Positions 1-10,066 of a DNA stretch of 64,000 bases are shown piece after piece; within the stretch, counting starts at the first letter, position 1, and each line of letters begins with the position of its first letter. Position numbers and translations under genes: made by a program. Source of the stretch: Stentor coeruleus (Eukaryota > Ciliophora > Heterotrichea > Heterotrichida > Stentoridae). The stretch is taken from NCBI GenBank assembly GCA_001970955.1, contig MPUH01000173.1, positions 26,379 to 90,378 on the forward strand, given 5' to 3'. The notes below the pieces were generated by a model, which was not told where the DNA came from, ran no database searches, and saw only the letters and a list, made by a program, of their open reading frames with translations.

Positions 1-304
1 TTGAACTATTGAAATCATCATATGCCTTGTCAAAAGTAGAAGCTTTAGAAAGTTTGATTACAACTTTGTTACGGCTGCGAGCCATGCCAGAAGGGTTGTT
101 TTCAGATAATGTGAAGGTCTCAAATTTCTCTAATGTTCCATAGCCTAATGAAACTAACATCTCTGCAGCTCTGACCACATTAGAACAAGCTTCTCCAAGA
201 CCATGAAGTTCAACTGTTCCCTTTTCTTTGAGGATTTCTTTGGAAGCACCAACATAGCTTGTGTATGGTTTACCTTGGCTTACTCGGACTTCCCTATTCT
301 CCAT
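1..304 (-). CDS. Alba-domain nucleic-acid-binding protein (3' part beyond window)
   Basis: The first 101 residues are visible, starting at the ATG read from position 304; the C-terminus lies outside the window. Residues about 10-70 read GKPYTSYVGASKEILKEKG, then VELHGLGEACSNVVRAAEML, which matches the Alba fold (a short strand, a helix, then a strand leading into a G-x-A-I/C-x-x-V-x-x-A-E helix). Proteins of this family bind DNA or RNA; in protists most are linked to RNA metabolism and translation control. A basic stretch (MARSRNKVVIKLSK) follows, as expected for the beta-hairpin that contacts nucleic acid. The family call rests on pattern recognition alone. Confidence 0.72.
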   Translation of the reverse strand, partial: MENREVRVSQGKPYTSYVGASKEILKEKGTVELHGLGEACSNVVRAAEMLVSLGYGTLEKFETFTLSENNPSGMARSRNKVVIKLSKASTFDKAYDDFNSS

Positions 305-958
305 TTATTATTGGCTTTTGAGGTATTCATTTGATATTAAAATCATTTGATGATTAAGTTTTGATAGGGAGAATAGGTTTTAGGTTCTTGATATTATTAT
401 TTTTTTTAGATGTTTGGAAATTTGGTTTTTTGTGATATAATTGGAAAAATGTATGATGATGTTGATAATATGATTGAGGATTATAGGATTTATTTCAGAT
501 TTAGAAAGTTTTATTTGTGATTTTATTATAATTGTTTTTTTTTATGATTCGATCGGCTATGCTGGTATTGGTTAAAGGGATAAGCATGGATAGGGATATG
601 ATGAATATTGATTTGAAATTTAAGATAAGAGTTTTTGATGTAAATATAAAGATGAATGTAATGCTAATGATTAAATTATGCTTTTATCAAACTAGATAAA
701 ATAGTTGAAAAGGAGATTTGGTTGAGATTATGATAAAAATTAGTTAAATTTAATTCGATATTCTAGTTTTTATTTTCTCCCATTATATATAATTTTATTA
801 AATCATAACACTTGATATCAATTCCCTTATACCTTAAAATAATAATAATAATATCAACGATTCATTTATATTAATACATACACAATTTTTGATATTTTTT
901 CTTTAACTTACATAATTCCTTAGCATTAAGATTAAATTAATTTTGTTCTATAATTATT
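305..958. other. intergenic, no gene seen
   Basis: This is the 5' flank of the Alba gene and the 3' flank of the CFAP97-like gene. It is AT-rich with frequent stops in all frames. I see no RNA gene, repeat or split exon. Confidence 0.6.
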
Positions 959-1441
959 TTAAGACTGAGATGTTTTATGCTTCAATCTAATTCTTGAATA
1001 TTTCTGATTATTAATATAATCTTTTTCAAGTTTCCTAAAGCTAACTGAGCTTGAAGTTTTGGCTAGTCTCTGGGCAAAAAGTAGATTATCTTTATGAAGT
1101 TGGCTATTTTCAAGTCTTTTCAAGAAGTACTTTCGAGTATTAACTTTGTTTTCAGCTATCGGAAGAGTTTTAAGGACAACAGGTGTCCTAGCCATCCTTG
1201 TTAGCTTCTCCAAAATTTTAGCATTTTTCTTATCTATTTCTCTTATAGTCTGTGATGAACCATAAACGCTCGCTATATGATCTTTTCTTGAATGAGCTTT
1301 TCTAAGTACTTCAGGAAGTTTATTGTCAATCCTTAAAGAAGTAGTTGATGCATAAATTTCATGTATTTTGTTTTTGTGCTTTTCCTGACGATTTTTCCAC
1401 TCTTTCCATCCTGCGGGATTATAATTCAATCTTATGGCCAT
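959..1441 (-). CDS. CFAP97/Hemingway-like ciliary protein
   Basis: A 160-residue basic protein. The middle and C-terminal parts fit the CFAP97 (Hemingway) domain: an N-terminal helix with an early IREIDKKNAKILEKL segment, a linker, then ENSQLHKDNLLFAQRL and a closing FRKLEKDYINNQKYSRI, equivalent to the family's W/L-E-K-D-Y-x-x-x-Q-K-Y signature. Family members are cilium and flagellum proteins, linked to axoneme assembly in flies. The ATG at 1441 is the first in the frame. A second member of the family lies at 30981-31616, about 29 kb away. No intron is needed. Confidence 0.7.
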   Translation of the reverse strand: MAIRLNYNPAGWKEWKNRQEKHKNKIHEIYASTTSLRIDNKLPEVLRKAHSRKDHIASVYGSSQTIREIDKKNAKILEKLTRMARTPVVLKTLPIAENKVNTRKYFLKRLENSQLHKDNLLFAQRLAKTSSSVSFRKLEKDYINNQKYSRIRLKHKTSQS

Positions 1442-2828
1442 TTTATTAGATTAAACATTTTTATTTCGTTTAGGCTTTATTTGGTAAATTTATGATTTTA
1501 TTTAATTTAAGTTAGAAGTAAAAAAATTAGTTTATGCTAATTATCGGTAAATCAGATTATGTAAAATATCAAAAATCCTATGTTTATAAAATAAATATGC
1601 AAAGTTATGGAATAGTAATTATAATAATATTTTGCAATAAAAGATTATAATATAAGAAATCTAATTAAAAATTAATTTGCTCTTAGTAAATGATTTAATA
1701 CCTAACACCTGAAATTAAACCATTATTAAATTTATGCTTATGTAAATTAAGCTTAAGCTCCGAAAGTAAATTTTATAACATTATCATTTTTAGATGTATA
1801 AAACTTTAGCTTAATTTCCTCAATATCATGTAAATCCAATATCAAAACTAAGTGAATAATTATATAATCAAATTATCCCAATAATAAATTTATGCTTATT
1901 ATTCTAACACCCTACACCTAACTCCGATTGAAAAGATAATTTCAACTTGTATTAATATGGTTTAATTATTTGAAAACTTATATAACTTTATGGTTACTTG
2001 ATTTTCAGATAAAATAATACAGTTTAACAAATACTTAGAAGTTAAGCTAAGCAAGCTTTACTATATTATTAAGCCCTTATGATGTTTTTTTTTTGTTAAT
2101 ATTTTATATATAGATTTTATTATTTTATAAAGATTTTAGAAATTATATATATGAATAAATGAGTTTATTTTTGGTAATCTAAGGAGATAAAATAATTCTT
2201 TTAGAGTATATTGATATTTTTTGTGGTAATATGTTGTTATTAGTATCAGTCTTTGAGGAAATTAAAAAGATTGTAAAAAGTATATACTTTTGTACCTCAA
2301 ATAACATATGAGGAGATGCATGAGAATATTTGAAATGATATTATTTCATGATGACTTGGGTTTATTGAAATGACTAAGCAGTTTGAAAAATGGATGAGAT
2401 AAATTTAAAATCTATTAAAAACTTCTATTAAGGTATTATTAAGCATGAAAATAAGCTCAGAAATTATATATATGCTAATATGAGTGAAGCTACTGAGAAA
2501 TCAATATAAACTAACTACTACAAGGATTATAGTAAAGCTTAGATATTTTAGTTAGTAAATATTATTGATTTTAACATAAAACTTTTTATAGTTCTATTCC
2601 ATAACTATATTATACTCAGCCGCTAATAAACAATACAAACAATAAACTTCTCCAACATAAAAAAAAAATCATCCAAAGCATTTTACTCAAAAGAACATGC
2701 ATATTTTACATTGGGGAACAGGGACAAGAGTAAAAACTTAAAATTGTATTTTCCATATAAAAAAACCCATACCCCCCCTTTTAAGATAATATTAATTTAA
2801 AAATAAAGGGGGGCTATATTAATCTATA
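1442..2828. other. long intergenic region, no convincing gene
   Basis: About 1.4 kb between the CFAP97-like gene and the zinc-finger gene. I looked for reading frames with 15-nt introns and found none. Positions 2150-2560 have a slightly more coding-like feel but stops occur in every frame. The last 60 bases hold the G/C-run hairpin listed separately. Confidence 0.5.
2773..2813 (+). promoter_or_regulatory. C-run/G-run hairpin just upstream of a start codon
   Basis: CCCCCCTTT at 2773-2781 can pair with AAAGGGGGG at 2805-2813 across a 23-nt AT-only loop. The stem ends 15 bases before the ATG at 2829. Runs of six or seven G or C are exceptional in this AT-rich flank. The pairing is seen in the sequence. 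A role in transcription start or as a 5' UTR structure is inference. Confidence 0.4.
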
Positions 2829-4895
2829 ATGAAAACAACGTCAAACCCAAATCCCTCAACCACAGCATTTCCAGCGGTATTCAATAAAATCCAAAGCGGT
2901 AAATTATTCAATACAAACAATCTTATAACTTCTTTAAACCCAGAATCTGAATCTAATCAAATAGAATACAAAAACATCATAAACTCAATAAGTATTTTTC
3001 AAACTTTTCTTTTAGAGTATTACAAATACATCAATTTTAACTCAAGTTTAACTTTTGCCGCATCACAACAAATAGAATATTTATTTTCTTTATTATACTG
3101 TGTATCTCATAAAGGTGGGTGGAGTATAATGAATGGTAACAACTATTGGCCTTTAATATCTAAGTATTTTAATTCTTTACAAGCTTGGAAATTAAGACAA
3201 GACTACGACAAATATTTATTCGCTTTTGAAAAAACTTGGAACCCATCAAGTAAATTCGATGATGACACAAATGATAAATTTTTAACAGGAATTAACCCAT
3301 CTTTAATGAAAACTGTAGATTTTTATAGACCTTCTTTGTTGGCTAATGAGATAACATCAGTTTTGATACATAGTTTTTATGATGAAGACTGTATAGTGAT
3401 ACCTGAAATGGCTAATAAGTTTTTGAAAATTAATATAGAAGAATTTAGTATAGATAGACTTAGAACTATGACTATGCCATTACAATATAGTGATAAAAGT
3501 TTTACATTGGATAAGTTGCTTTGTATGAATAGTTTCTATACAGAGTTCCCTTTAAAAGAAAAATTACCTTTGTATTACGAGATATCTGAAAAACTATTAG
3601 AGTCTATTCATTGGAATTCATCAACAAATTTATTACGTTATATCCCTGAGACCCCAGGATTATCTTCACCTTTAATTATCATCCTGAAAAACTCATTTTT
3701 TTTAATTGGCGGACAATCTTATACATCATTAAATGGAGTTTATATAACCCTATATGGAAAATGTGAATGGATAGGTATCCCACAAGCAGCACTTAAAGCT
3801 TTAGTGAAAAAAGTTCGTAAAGATCAAGGTGTAGATTTATATGATGGTAGTTGGAGACCTGATGAAAAGTATTTATTAATAAACAATATTGAGTTTTTTT
3901 ATACACTTACTAGATCTGGGGATATTTTTATGGCTAAAAGTGATATTGTATATTGGATGTATAGTGAACTTGGGGTTATATGCCAATGGTTTATGTTACC
4001 TAAAAATCGTATGTCTCAAATTTCAGATTCTTATTACAAAACTAAAGATAAGCAGCATAAAGTTAACTTTCCTCTTTTAGCTGTAGAATATATGAATATG
4101 CATCTTCCTGATGTTGATATGGAGATTTTTGCATTGCTTAAAAAAATCTTCGTTGAGAGTATCGACGAAGGATACTGGCAAGGGATTTTTATTAAAGAAA
4201 CTGATGATATAAGAACATGTTCTTTATGTGGAAAAGATTTAGTATGGAGATATTTTCGTTGTAACAAATGTAGGATTCAAAAAGATGTTGAGGGTTTTTG
4301 TTTGTCTTGTAAAAACTCTCACAAATGCTCTGAGATTGAAAATGTAGAAAAATTCTCCTCTGTTGAACTTGAAAAATTATATATGCGTCTTGATAAATCT
4401 AATGAGTCACATCAGGCACAATATGCTTTGAAAAAAGTACTTATTAGAGAACCACATAAAGGTTGTGGAGATAAAATACTTTTAGATACAACATTTTGTT
4501 ATGTTGAAGAAAAGTTTGATTTGCCGAAAAATGAAAAACAGATTCAATGGGGTATGAATTCACCTTGTAAAAAAAAAACAAATAATGTATCGTATTTGGA
4601 TGTAGATGAATGTTATAAAAGGAAAGGGATGAAAAAACAGAAAATAAGAGAGGCTATGTTGAATCCATTAAGTGGGCCAAGATTTAATTATGTTGTCGAT
4701 ATGAAAAAAAAAGAACAGGAGGCTGATTTGGCTATAGTTGAAATCCCGAGAAGTAAGAGAAAAACAAATAATCCATTATCGAGTTTGGTTAAAAAGACAA
4801 ACAATCCTGAACTTAGTGCTTTAATTAGTATTGATAGAAAAAAAGAACTTCATATGAAAAACAACATTGAAAACAAAAATGTTGAAGAAAGATAA
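2829..4895 (+). CDS. unknown protein with ZZ-like zinc finger
   Basis: A 688-residue protein without an N-terminal signal or clear membrane segment. Residues about 464-501 hold C-x2-C, C-x2-C and C-x2-C pairs plus a following His and Cys (CSLCGKDLVWRYFRCNKC, then FCLSCKNSHKC), the spacing of a ZZ-type or related cross-brace zinc finger; such modules usually bind protein partners. The first 440 residues are rich in aromatic residues and look globular, but I recognise no family. The last 130 residues are basic and low in order. The ATG at 2829 is the first in frame and sits 15 bases after the hairpin. No intron is required. The zinc-finger call is moderately supported and the overall function is unknown. 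Confidence 0.75.
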   Translation: MKTTSNPNPSTTAFPAVFNKIQSGKLFNTNNLITSLNPESESNQIEYKNIINSISIFQTFLLEYYKYINFNSSLTFAASQQIEYLFSLLYCVSHKGGWSIMNGNNYWPLISKYFNSLQAWKLRQDYDKYLFAFEKTWNPSSKFDDDTNDKFLTGINPSLMKTVDFYRPSLLANEITSVLIHSFYDEDCIVIPEMANKFLKINIEEFSIDRLRTMTMPLQYSDKSFTLDKLLCMNSFYTEFPLKEKLPLYYEISEKLLESIHWNSSTNLLRYIPETPGLSSPLIIILKNSFFLIGGQSYTSLNGVYITLYGKCEWIGIPQAALKALVKKVRKDQGVDLYDGSWRPDEKYLLINNIEFFYTLTRSGDIFMAKSDIVYWMYSELGVICQWFMLPKNRMSQISDSYYKTKDKQHKVNFPLLAVEYMNMHLPDVDMEIFALLKKIFVESIDEGYWQGIFIKETDDIRTCSLCGKDLVWRYFRCNKCRIQKDVEGFCLSCKNSHKCSEIENVEKFSSVELEKLYMRLDKSNESHQAQYALKKVLIREPHKGCGDKILLDTTFCYVEEKFDLPKNEKQIQWGMNSPCKKKTNNVSYLDVDECYKRKGMKKQKIREAMLNPLSGPRFNYVVDMKKKEQEADLAIVEIPRSKRKTNNPLSSLVKKTNNPELSALISIDRKKELHMKNNIENKNVEER

Positions 4896-4998
4896 AGAGT
4901 TTTTTAATATGACTTTACTAGTTAAATATCTTATTAAGTTTTAAAATTTAGGTTTTAACTAGAAATTAAAGATTTTTTTTTGATAGATAAACTATAAA

Positions 4999-6564
4999 AT
5001 GGTAGACTCTTACCTGAAAAACAAACTAGAAAGTCTTAATGCCCCTGAAAGTTTTAAATCCGCAGTATTTTTTTCTTTACAACATGCAGGGTCAGGGGTT
5101 GGATTTTCAGTCTTCAGCCGAAGTCCTCAGATTAAAGTAAGAACTAAATAGCAGGCTTTGGACATAAACATTTTAATCCAGAAATTCATGACAAAATTAA
5201 CTAAAACTGATGTTGAAGAAAGTTTAAGAATAGCTAAATTACTTGAAGCCAAACGTATGAAAAAAGAACTACAAGGAAATTTAGCTAAAGTCACTGAAAA
5301 AATTGATAATTTGTCAAGTAAAACTCAAATCCCAGCAGTTAAAATTAAACTGTTAGACAAACAGATAAGACAAGAGTATTTTGATAATGAAAGGAAAATG
5401 ACTGAAGAAGTCGCTAAAAAGATACAGAAATTCGTGAAAAAACAAAAAGAAGTACTTGAAGCTATTCAAAAACAAAAAGAAAAAATAATTAAGCATTCAG
5501 AAAGACAAAAAGAAATTAAGCAAGAAGAAGAAAAAAATAAAGTTGCTATAAGAGATGAAAGGATTAGGGAAGAAAGGGAGAAGATGATGGAAAAAAAACT
5601 AAAGAGGGAAAAAGAAAAGGAAATTAGGAAAAATATGAGTGATAATTTTCTGCGTATAAATGAAAAACCTTTGTTTTTGAAATATCAGGAAAAGTTTGTC
5701 GCTGATGTGGAAATGCCTGAGTTAGAAAGGAGAAAAGATGAGTTGAGGAAAAAACGTGAAATGTTTTCCCCTATTCCTTTGAAAAATATTAAAGACCACT
5801 CTTCTTGGTACAATTCAATAAAAGCTATAAACAAAGATAAATATGAAAAGGAACAAACAATGAAAAAACTAAAAGAAAAAAAAAAACTTAAGGACTTCCC
5901 TATTACTGAAACAATTTGGACAGTTCGAGCACTTGAGGAACAGAAAAAAGAAAAAGCTTTACAGACTGAAAAACTTCAAGAACGTGTTTATCTTATTGCA
6001 AAAAAAAATAAATATGCAGATACTGTAAAACAAGTATATTCACCTTCTGTTCTTATTGAATATAATCATTTGAAAAGCTATACGAAAAAATCGAATAGGA
6101 AAAATAAATCTGAAGATTCATCAGGATTAGATGCTCAATGGAAACCACATAAATTTAAGCCTAATAGTATGATGCCAAATATTAAAACTCCAAAAGAGCC
6201 GGTTGTAGCTAATTATTTGGAAGAGAGAAGAAAAGTAAGAGAAGATAACAAAGAAGTTCAAGAAACAGCAGAAGACCTAGTAGCAAAAGTTTTGCAAAGC
6301 CAACAATATTTAAGTAGCAGTGCCAGAGATCTTGAAAAAGCAAAAAAAGAAGCAATGAAATTAGAGCAATTAGCAAAAAAAAAATCAGACCTCTTTGAAG
6401 CAAATTCTATTTATAATCAATCAGGAAATAAAGGTAGTGAATTGAAATCTATAAAAACATTACCATCTTTGAATACAGATTTAAAAGAAGCTATGAGTGC
6501 AGATACATTATTACTTGGCTCAATAAAAGCTAAACTATTAATCCTAAGTAAAATGGATAATTAA
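4999..6564 (+). CDS. coiled-coil protein, one 15-nt intron
   Basis: Exon 1 is 4999-5136 and exon 2 is 5152-6564, joined across the intron GTAAGAACTAAATAG at 5137-5151, which contains an in-frame stop. The joined protein has 516 residues and starts MVDSYLKNKLESLN. Residues about 90-230 are a long Lys/Glu-rich coiled coil, followed by a region with aromatic residues (FLKYQEKF, SSWYNSIKAINKDKYEKE) and a second helical part near residues 400-450. This composition is common in ciliate axonemal and basal-body proteins, but no family is recognised. Taking only the second exon as the gene would miss the first 46 residues. Confidence 0.75.
5137..5151 (+). other. 15-nt spliceosomal intron
   Basis: GTAAGAACTAAATAG. 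It has GT and AG ends, an A at position 10 and an in-frame TAG. Removal joins the two exons of the coiled-coil gene in frame. Confidence 0.88.
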
Positions 6565-6670
6565 CCTAAGGTTTTAATATATAAATACAATAATTCATTT
6601 ACTTATCACCCTAATACCTTTAAAATCTTACAAAACTCTTGACTTAAAAAAAAAAATATTTATTATTATA

Positions 6671-6943
6671 ATGTCCGAGTTCCCACATGTCTAGTAAAAA
6701 ATATACAGTGAACTTAAAATACAATTCGATACCCCAAGAGACGCAGAAGTAGTCAGAAACACTCTAGATGTTGACAAAGAGCCTAATACCCAGCGAATCC
6801 GCCGTGAACTCACCTGCACCAACAGCGAGTTTCGAGTGGTCTGGGAGTCCAAAGATGTGAAAATCCTTAGATCAGCCGTGCTCGCATTTTTCCTCAATCT
6901 CAACCTTGTCGCCAACACTCTTCTTCGTTTCAAACCTAATTAG
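6671..6943 (+). CDS. PCC1: KEOPS/EKC complex subunit Pcc1 (LAGE3 family), one 15-nt intron
   Basis: Exon 1 (6671-6693) encodes only MSEFPHV plus two bases of the next codon. The intron GTAAAAAATATACAG is at 6694-6708, and exon 2 runs to the TAG at 6941-6943. The 85-residue product fits Pcc1/LAGE3: FDTPRDAEVVRNTLDVDKEP at the N-terminus, a central strand pair, and the ending KILRSAVLAFFLNLNLVANTL, equivalent to the family's LR-x-A-x-x-x-F-L-d-x-l-x-L-V-x-x-T. Pcc1 is the dimerising subunit of KEOPS, which makes the t6A modification at position 37 of ANN-decoding tRNAs. The gene is GC-richer than its surroundings and ends 32 bases from the convergent eS19 gene. It is invisible without the intron because the first exon is so short. 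Confidence 0.88.
6694..6708 (+). other. 15-nt spliceosomal intron
   Basis: GTAAAAAATATACAG. It has an A at position 10. Splicing turns GTC TA + T GAA into V-Y-E and opens the Pcc1 frame. Confidence 0.88.
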
Positions 6944-6975
6944 ACTTAATCTAGCTTTTAATAAAACTAGTTATT

Positions 6976-7422
6976 CTAAACTTTTATTTGCCTAGCAATA
7001 CTATCAAGCTCTTGTTGACCTTTTTGAGTAATCTTTCTCCCAACAGTCCTTTCGCTATCCTCATCTTTGATAGTTTCAATTATTCCTTTTTCTTCAAGTT
7101 CTTTGAGTAAGTATCTAATTATTTTACCTGAGCCTTGGACAAAGTGACAAGGAGTTGTTCCATAGTTTTTTGAGCAACCAAACTCTTTTTTTAATGCTCC
7201 TACACCAATGTTTGGTCTTAAGTAAACTTTTCTTGCTAGTGCTGCAGCGCGGACGTACAGCCAGTCTTTGTCATATGGAGCTAATTGCTTTCCAGAACCT
7301 GTCTTAACATAGTCTACCCAATTTGGAATTGAGATCTTATCGGTTCTTTTAAGATAAGATGAGTATTCCGCAATGAAAGCTGGGGCTGATACGTCTTTGA
7401 CAACCAGAGCTTTTTTGTCCAT
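6976..7422 (-). CDS. RPS19: 40S ribosomal protein eS19
   Basis: 148 residues, the normal length for the family, starting at the ATG read from 7422. Diagnostic segments include FIAEYSSYLKRTDKISIPNW, DWLYVRAAALARKVYLRP, GVGALKKEFGCSKNYGTTP and IIRYLLKELEEKGII. These are the conserved core of eukaryotic and archaeal S19e, a component of the small-subunit head needed for late 40S maturation. It has no intron and is convergent with Pcc1. The conserved helix VRAAALARK and the GTTP turn are intact, so I expect a functional protein. Confidence 0.98.
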   Translation of the reverse strand: MDKKALVVKDVSAPAFIAEYSSYLKRTDKISIPNWVDYVKTGSGKQLAPYDKDWLYVRAAALARKVYLRPNIGVGALKKEFGCSKNYGTTPCHFVQGSGKIIRYLLKELEEKGIIETIKDEDSERTVGRKITQKGQQELDSIARQIKV

Positions 7423-7885
7423 ATTTATATAGGCTTGCTAGGAAAAATACTTTTGGAAAATTTTGAATGTGAGAGAATTAGGGTAAGATTATGTGTGGGA
7501 ATTAAAAGATTAAATTAGTTATTTTATGAAGTTTTTTTTGAAAGAATTGGTTTTCGTGATACTTTTTGAAGGTTATTGATTTGTTGGATTGGAGAATAGT
7601 AATTAATTTTTAAGGTTTAGAATACTTGGGTGTAAATTTAAATAGGTTATATTTTTTGATAGGATATTATTATTATTTTAATTTTAGATTTAATATATCA
7701 TTGAAAGATCTTGTATATTCGAAGTTATAAACTAAAATATTTCAATATGAATTCTAGTTAAATTTCATATTTTAGATGTCATTTTAAGATATAGTAAATG
7801 CATTTATAACAACTTTTATCAATCTTAAACAAAACCTAATCTCACAAACTTTCATAAAGTAGCCAACCTTACTTTGTCTATAAAT
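7423..7885. other. intergenic between divergent eS19 and macro-domain genes
   Basis: A shared upstream region of about 460 bases for two divergent genes. It is AT-rich with no long open frame. No sharp promoter element is recognisable by eye. Confidence 0.5.
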
Positions 7886-8566
7886 ATGGACCTAAATCCA
7901 CTTAGAGCTTTAGGCCACTACAAAGACTCATATATTTTAGTAAAAAAAGGATCATCACTTGAAGAATATCCAATAAACATTTCTATTCAAGACTCAGATG
8001 GTAAATTCTCCTTACTCTCAGCAATAAACTCAAAATTGAAAATAGGTGGCCTTACAGGAGAAATTTATCGAATCTGTGGAGAAGATGATTTCAGACAAGC
8101 TATAANTACAGAAGAAATTTATCGAATCTGCGGAGAAGATGAGTTCATGCAAGCTATAGCTAGAAAAAAAAAAATTAAACTAGGCAATATAATCTATATT
8201 CCACCAAAAATCGAAGACAATCCTCTAAGGCATTTTATACTTTTAGTACTTGATAGAATTAAAAAAAAAACTACTCAAGAAGACATAATTTTCTTGAAAA
8301 ATACAATAATTAAAGCTCTTGAAGAAGCTAATAATCAAGGTATGCAAGCAGTGGTTATCCCAGGGATTTGTTGTAAGCAAAATTCTTTTCCTATAAACGA
8401 AGCAGCTGATGCGCATTTTGAAGCAGTTGAAGAGTTTATAGAAAATAATGATTCCAGAGTACTTAAAATGTTTGTGTTTTGTTTGTTTGATGATGAAGAA
8501 GTTAATGCATTTTTGAATACAGCGAATTATAAATTCAAAAAATATCATATGCATTGGAAAGCTTAG
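7886..8566 (+). CDS. macro-domain protein (interrupted by an assembly duplication)
   Basis: Start at the ATG 7886 (MDLNPLRALGHYKDS); an in-frame TTG twelve bases upstream is not needed. A macro domain is suggested by SAINSKLKIGGLTGEIYRICG (equivalent to the N-A-A-N-x-x-L-x-G-G-x-x-x-A-I loop), then a predicted helix, ALEEANNQGMQAVVIPGI and the closing KMFVFCLFDDEEVNAFL. Such domains bind or hydrolyse ADP-ribose; here the first loop is divergent, so catalysis is uncertain. A single N at 8106 lies between 52-base copies at 8053-8104 and 8107-8158 that differ at five positions. The duplication is in frame and adds 18 residues (GEIYRICGEDDFRQAI twice). The true product is probably about 208 residues. 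Confidence 0.68.
   Translation: MDLNPLRALGHYKDSYILVKKGSSLEEYPINISIQDSDGKFSLLSAINSKLKIGGLTGEIYRICGEDDFRQAIXTEEIYRICGEDEFMQAIARKKKIKLGNIIYIPPKIEDNPLRHFILLVLDRIKKKTTQEDIIFLKNTIIKALEEANNQGMQAVVIPGICCKQNSFPINEAADAHFEAVEEFIENNDSRVLKMFVFCLFDDEEVNAFLNTANYKFKKYHMHWKA
8053..8158. repeat. direct duplication flanking N at 8106 (assembly artefact)
   Basis: Copies 8053-8104 and 8107-8158 are about 90% identical and separated by one undetermined base. They look like two unmerged contig ends, possibly from two haplotypes, since five of 52 bases differ. Confidence 0.85.
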
Positions 8567-8581
8567 AATTTAATTTACTAT

Positions 8582-9897
8582 TTATGATTTTATATGCTTA
8601 GCTCGTTTAATATTCCCTGGATCTTGGGTGTTAGGTTCTTTATTTTTACTTATTGGTAAAACATTTCCAGCTGAGCCAAAACTATCATTTGATTGATTAT
8701 TTTTTATTTTTCTTGAGTTCCTTCCTTTTGGTTGAGTTTTTTTCCGTTCTGGCATTTTTCTTTCACCCGTAATTTTTTTGTGGCTTTCTTTAGCTTTTTT
8801 ATATTCCACTAAAAATTGATATAAAACTTTTATCTGCATTACCATTGCCGGGTCTTTGAATTCCTTCATTTTTTCTTCAACAATTTCTAACAAGCTCTGA
8901 AGTTTATCTTGAACATTATCTGTTTCATTTTTTTGATTGAGCATTTCCATCATTTCTATCATATTTTGTTCTAAAAGGGTAAGTTCATCAACAGGTGTCA
9001 ATATATTTTCTATCGAACTCTTATGAGCTGTGTGTTTTGGTGAACTATATTCAATAATTTGTATAGGTAATTGACTAATATCTTTAGGTATTTGCATATT
9101 AAGTTCAGTTAATCTTCTCATAACTGATGGATTTAATAATGTCAATATATCATATTTAAAGGCAAAGTTTAGAGCTATTGTAATACTGTTTTTCCAATCA
9201 AGTTTTTCTAACATATTTAAAGTTGGGTCTTGGTGTAATAAATGTATATGTCCATGCATTAATTTCTCATGTTTTGAAGACTCTTGAACAAAAGTTTCTT
9301 CTTCAGATAAGGTCATATTACAAATGTATCTTGTTATAGGAGATAAATCGCTAAAAATACAAATTTCTCTTTTGTTTGATTTAATGCTTTTTGTTGTAGA
9401 GTCGAATTCAGCTAAAGAGAGGAGTTCGTATTTGTCGGGAATTGGATCTTCATGAAGGTCACGATAAGGAAAATCATCTATTTTCCAAATTTCTAGATTT
9501 TTATCAGTTCTTATTGTATCTTTAGCATCGTAACTCTGAGGTGGGTAAATGTTTTTCAGACCAAACTCGAATTTTTTTACAGGATCTGGGGTTTTGTTTT
9601 GGGTCAAGGCTAAGGTACTTTTCATTATTTGGAATTCTGATATGCTTTTTTCAGATTCAGAGTAAATTTCTGGTATTTTTGCTAGACTTTTTTTAGGTTT
9701 GCNTGGAATTCTGATATGCTTTTTTCAGATTCAGAGTAAATTTCTGGTATTTTTGCTAGACTTTTTTTAGGTTTGCTTGCTGGGGAAATAAAGTTGTTGA
9801 AAATACGGGATTTAATTTGGTCCTTTTTACTGTCGTCAGAAGTCCCTGATTCTCTAAGTTTTAAAATGTTAGCCCATTCGTCTTTAAGTCCTGACAT
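8582..9897 (-). CDS. unknown protein, split by an assembly duplication
   Basis: Two open pieces, 9682-9897 (MSGLKDEWANILKLRESG...) and 8582-9625, become one frame once the duplicated 74 bases at 9630-9703 are removed. The junction then reads SEKSISEFQIMKSTLALTQ, and the product has 413 residues. It has no transmembrane segment. The middle (about residues 150-270) is helical, with LEQNMIEMMEMLNQKNE and LLEIVEEKMKEF, and the C-terminus is basic and disordered (ERKKTQPKGRNSRKIKNN). No family is recognised. It is convergent with the macro-domain gene, stop to stop within 15 bases. I am confident that the two pieces form one gene; the function is unknown. Confidence 0.72.
9630..9776. repeat. direct duplication flanking N at 9703 (assembly artefact)
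   Basis: 73-base identical copies at 9630-9702 and 9704-9776 surround one N. Collapsing them restores an open frame on the minus strand. Confidence 0.92.
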
Positions 9898-10066
9898 TTT
9901 ATATTGAAATTCTTTTTAACTATTTGGTACATCTGAAAAGATTTTAAATATGTTAAAGTGTATTAAAATCTTTTACTTATTTTTATATTAGAAAAAACAC
10001 ACAAACCATTTAATACAAAAAAATCATTTGGTAAATCTTCTCTTTGAACTTTTAAAAACATATTCG

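Noticed and set aside
2150-2560. possible decayed gene in the long spacer
   Set aside because: Short coding-like words appear in several frames, but stops (including TGA) are dense and no family pattern emerges.
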